From: CAVRUD01 sp963849635
GTDB taxonomy: Bacteria > Chloroflexota > Chloroflexia > Thermomicrobiales > UBA6265
Reading direction: 5' to 3'
Assembly (NCBI GenBank): GCA_963849635.1
Contig: CAWKIA010000007.1
Coordinates: 1-43,562, forward strand
Length of the DNA stretch: 43,562 nucleotides
The position numbers and the translations under genes were made by a program. The stretch's first letter is position 1. Each line of letters opens with the position of its first letter. The notes under the pieces are model-generated. The model was not told the origin of the DNA. It saw nothing but the letters and a program-made list of their open reading frames with translations, and made no database searches. Positions 43,100-43,562 of the stretch are shown in pieces.

Positions 43100-43562
43100 T
43101 AGTCTCCCTCCCATCGCGCGAGCGGTCCGCCGTCCGCTCGATCGTCGGCAGCACGGCCGTCCATCCAATGGTAGCCGAACCGCGTCGCGCCGCCGCATGA
43201 GCAACGCGACGGTGCGCTGCGTGGAGCGCAAGCGAGCCGACTGGGAGCGCATGGACGACCGAGCGCGCGGAAGCCCTACGGAAAACATCCTTGAAGATGA
43301 CGCCGCGCGACGGGGTTTCTTCGTCATAACTGAGATTCGGCGCGCCACGCGCCGCACGGGCCGGATACTCTGAGGCGCCGGCCCGCACGATCCAGCGCAA
43401 CCGATTGAACGGCTCGCGCGACGGATAGTGCCGTTGCGGTGCCTAGGCGTCCATCACGGAGTGGGGTCACGCTGAGCCGTCGATGGATCCCGAATTGCTG
43501 CCTCGGATCCGCATGTGGGGATGGACGACAACCGAGGAGCTCGCCGGCTGACTATGACGCGG
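43100..43562. other. Upstream region of NHL gene, no confident gene
   Basis: 463 bases to the window end. A 58-codon plus-strand frame at 43197-43373 lacks a ribosome site and overlaps the hairpin repeat. Otherwise nothing recognised. Confidence 0.5.
43357..43385. repeat. Hairpin repeat, copy 2
   Basis: CGGGCCGG pairs with CCGGCCCG, 8 bp with a 13-nt loop. It shares a 16-base exact string with copy 1 (42091-42106) in the same orientation. Confidence 0.5.

Noticed and set aside
43197..43373. 58-codon plus-strand frame at the window end
   Set aside because: No ribosome site, overlaps the hairpin repeat, no recognisable product.

Overview
The window is high-GC bacterial chromosome. I infer a Chloroflexota / Thermomicrobia-like soil lineage. 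The basis is the large STAND-ATPase/LuxR regulators (three near-complete copies and one fragment), several Tat-exported proteins, a CAP-domain protein with cysteine-rich modules, a BTRD1-serine hydrolase and family-1 sugar ABC genes. This placement is family knowledge, not a search result. No rRNA, tRNA, CRISPR array, transposase or integrase was seen.

Layout. 0-11 kb: a broken STAND/LuxR regulator, two broken Tat-exported proteins (one heparinase-like), a 56-residue membrane protein, an exported CAP-domain protein, and a second broken STAND/LuxR regulator on the minus strand. 11-15.3 kb: a sugar ABC operon (binding protein, hairpin, two permeases, no ATPase) followed by remnants of an isomerase-like gene and of a small gene. 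15.5-20.1 kb: an SGNH/GDSL hydrolase, then a convergent pair encoding a haem fatty-acid alpha-dioxygenase homologue and an MBL-fold protein. 20.1-21.2 kb holds no confident gene. 21.2-28.3 kb: a PGRP-type amidase, two beta-propeller proteins, a polyglycine-hydrolase-like exported serine hydrolase, a scar joining IclR and LuxR fragments, and the collapsed remnant of a second serine-hydrolase copy. 28.4-29.1 kb: a VapBC-type toxin-antitoxin pair. 29.2-34 kb (minus strand): an MlrC-like M81 protein, an Amidase_3 and a CapA-like protein. 34-37.7 kb: a DUF6909-like gene with two frameshifts, a small conserved-looking protein and a threonine dehydratase with a C-terminal frameshift. 37.9-42 kb: a third STAND/LuxR regulator and an alpha/beta hydrolase, bracketed by an imperfect inverted repeat of about 90 bp. 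42.2-43.1 kb: an NHL-propeller protein flanked by two copies of one hairpin.

Themes. Much of the content is secreted or envelope-directed: amidases, CapA, CAP, serine hydrolase, heparinase-like and propeller proteins. Reading-frame breaks are strikingly clustered. Every STAND/LuxR gene is affected, while long stretches (11.2-14.4, 15.5-20, 22.2-33.9 kb) read cleanly. Several breaks need only one base to restore a conserved protein, so indel sequencing error competes with real pseudogenisation.

The least explained signals are four. First, a dispersed leader of about 110 nt has three small hairpins kept by compatible base changes, and one copy is fused to the 3' end of a deleted paralogue. Second, inverted repeats bracket the 38-42 kb cassette. 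Third, a likely alpha-dioxygenase-MBL operon has both enzymes altered at a key residue. Fourth, one STAND regulator carries a DNA-binding domain at each end.
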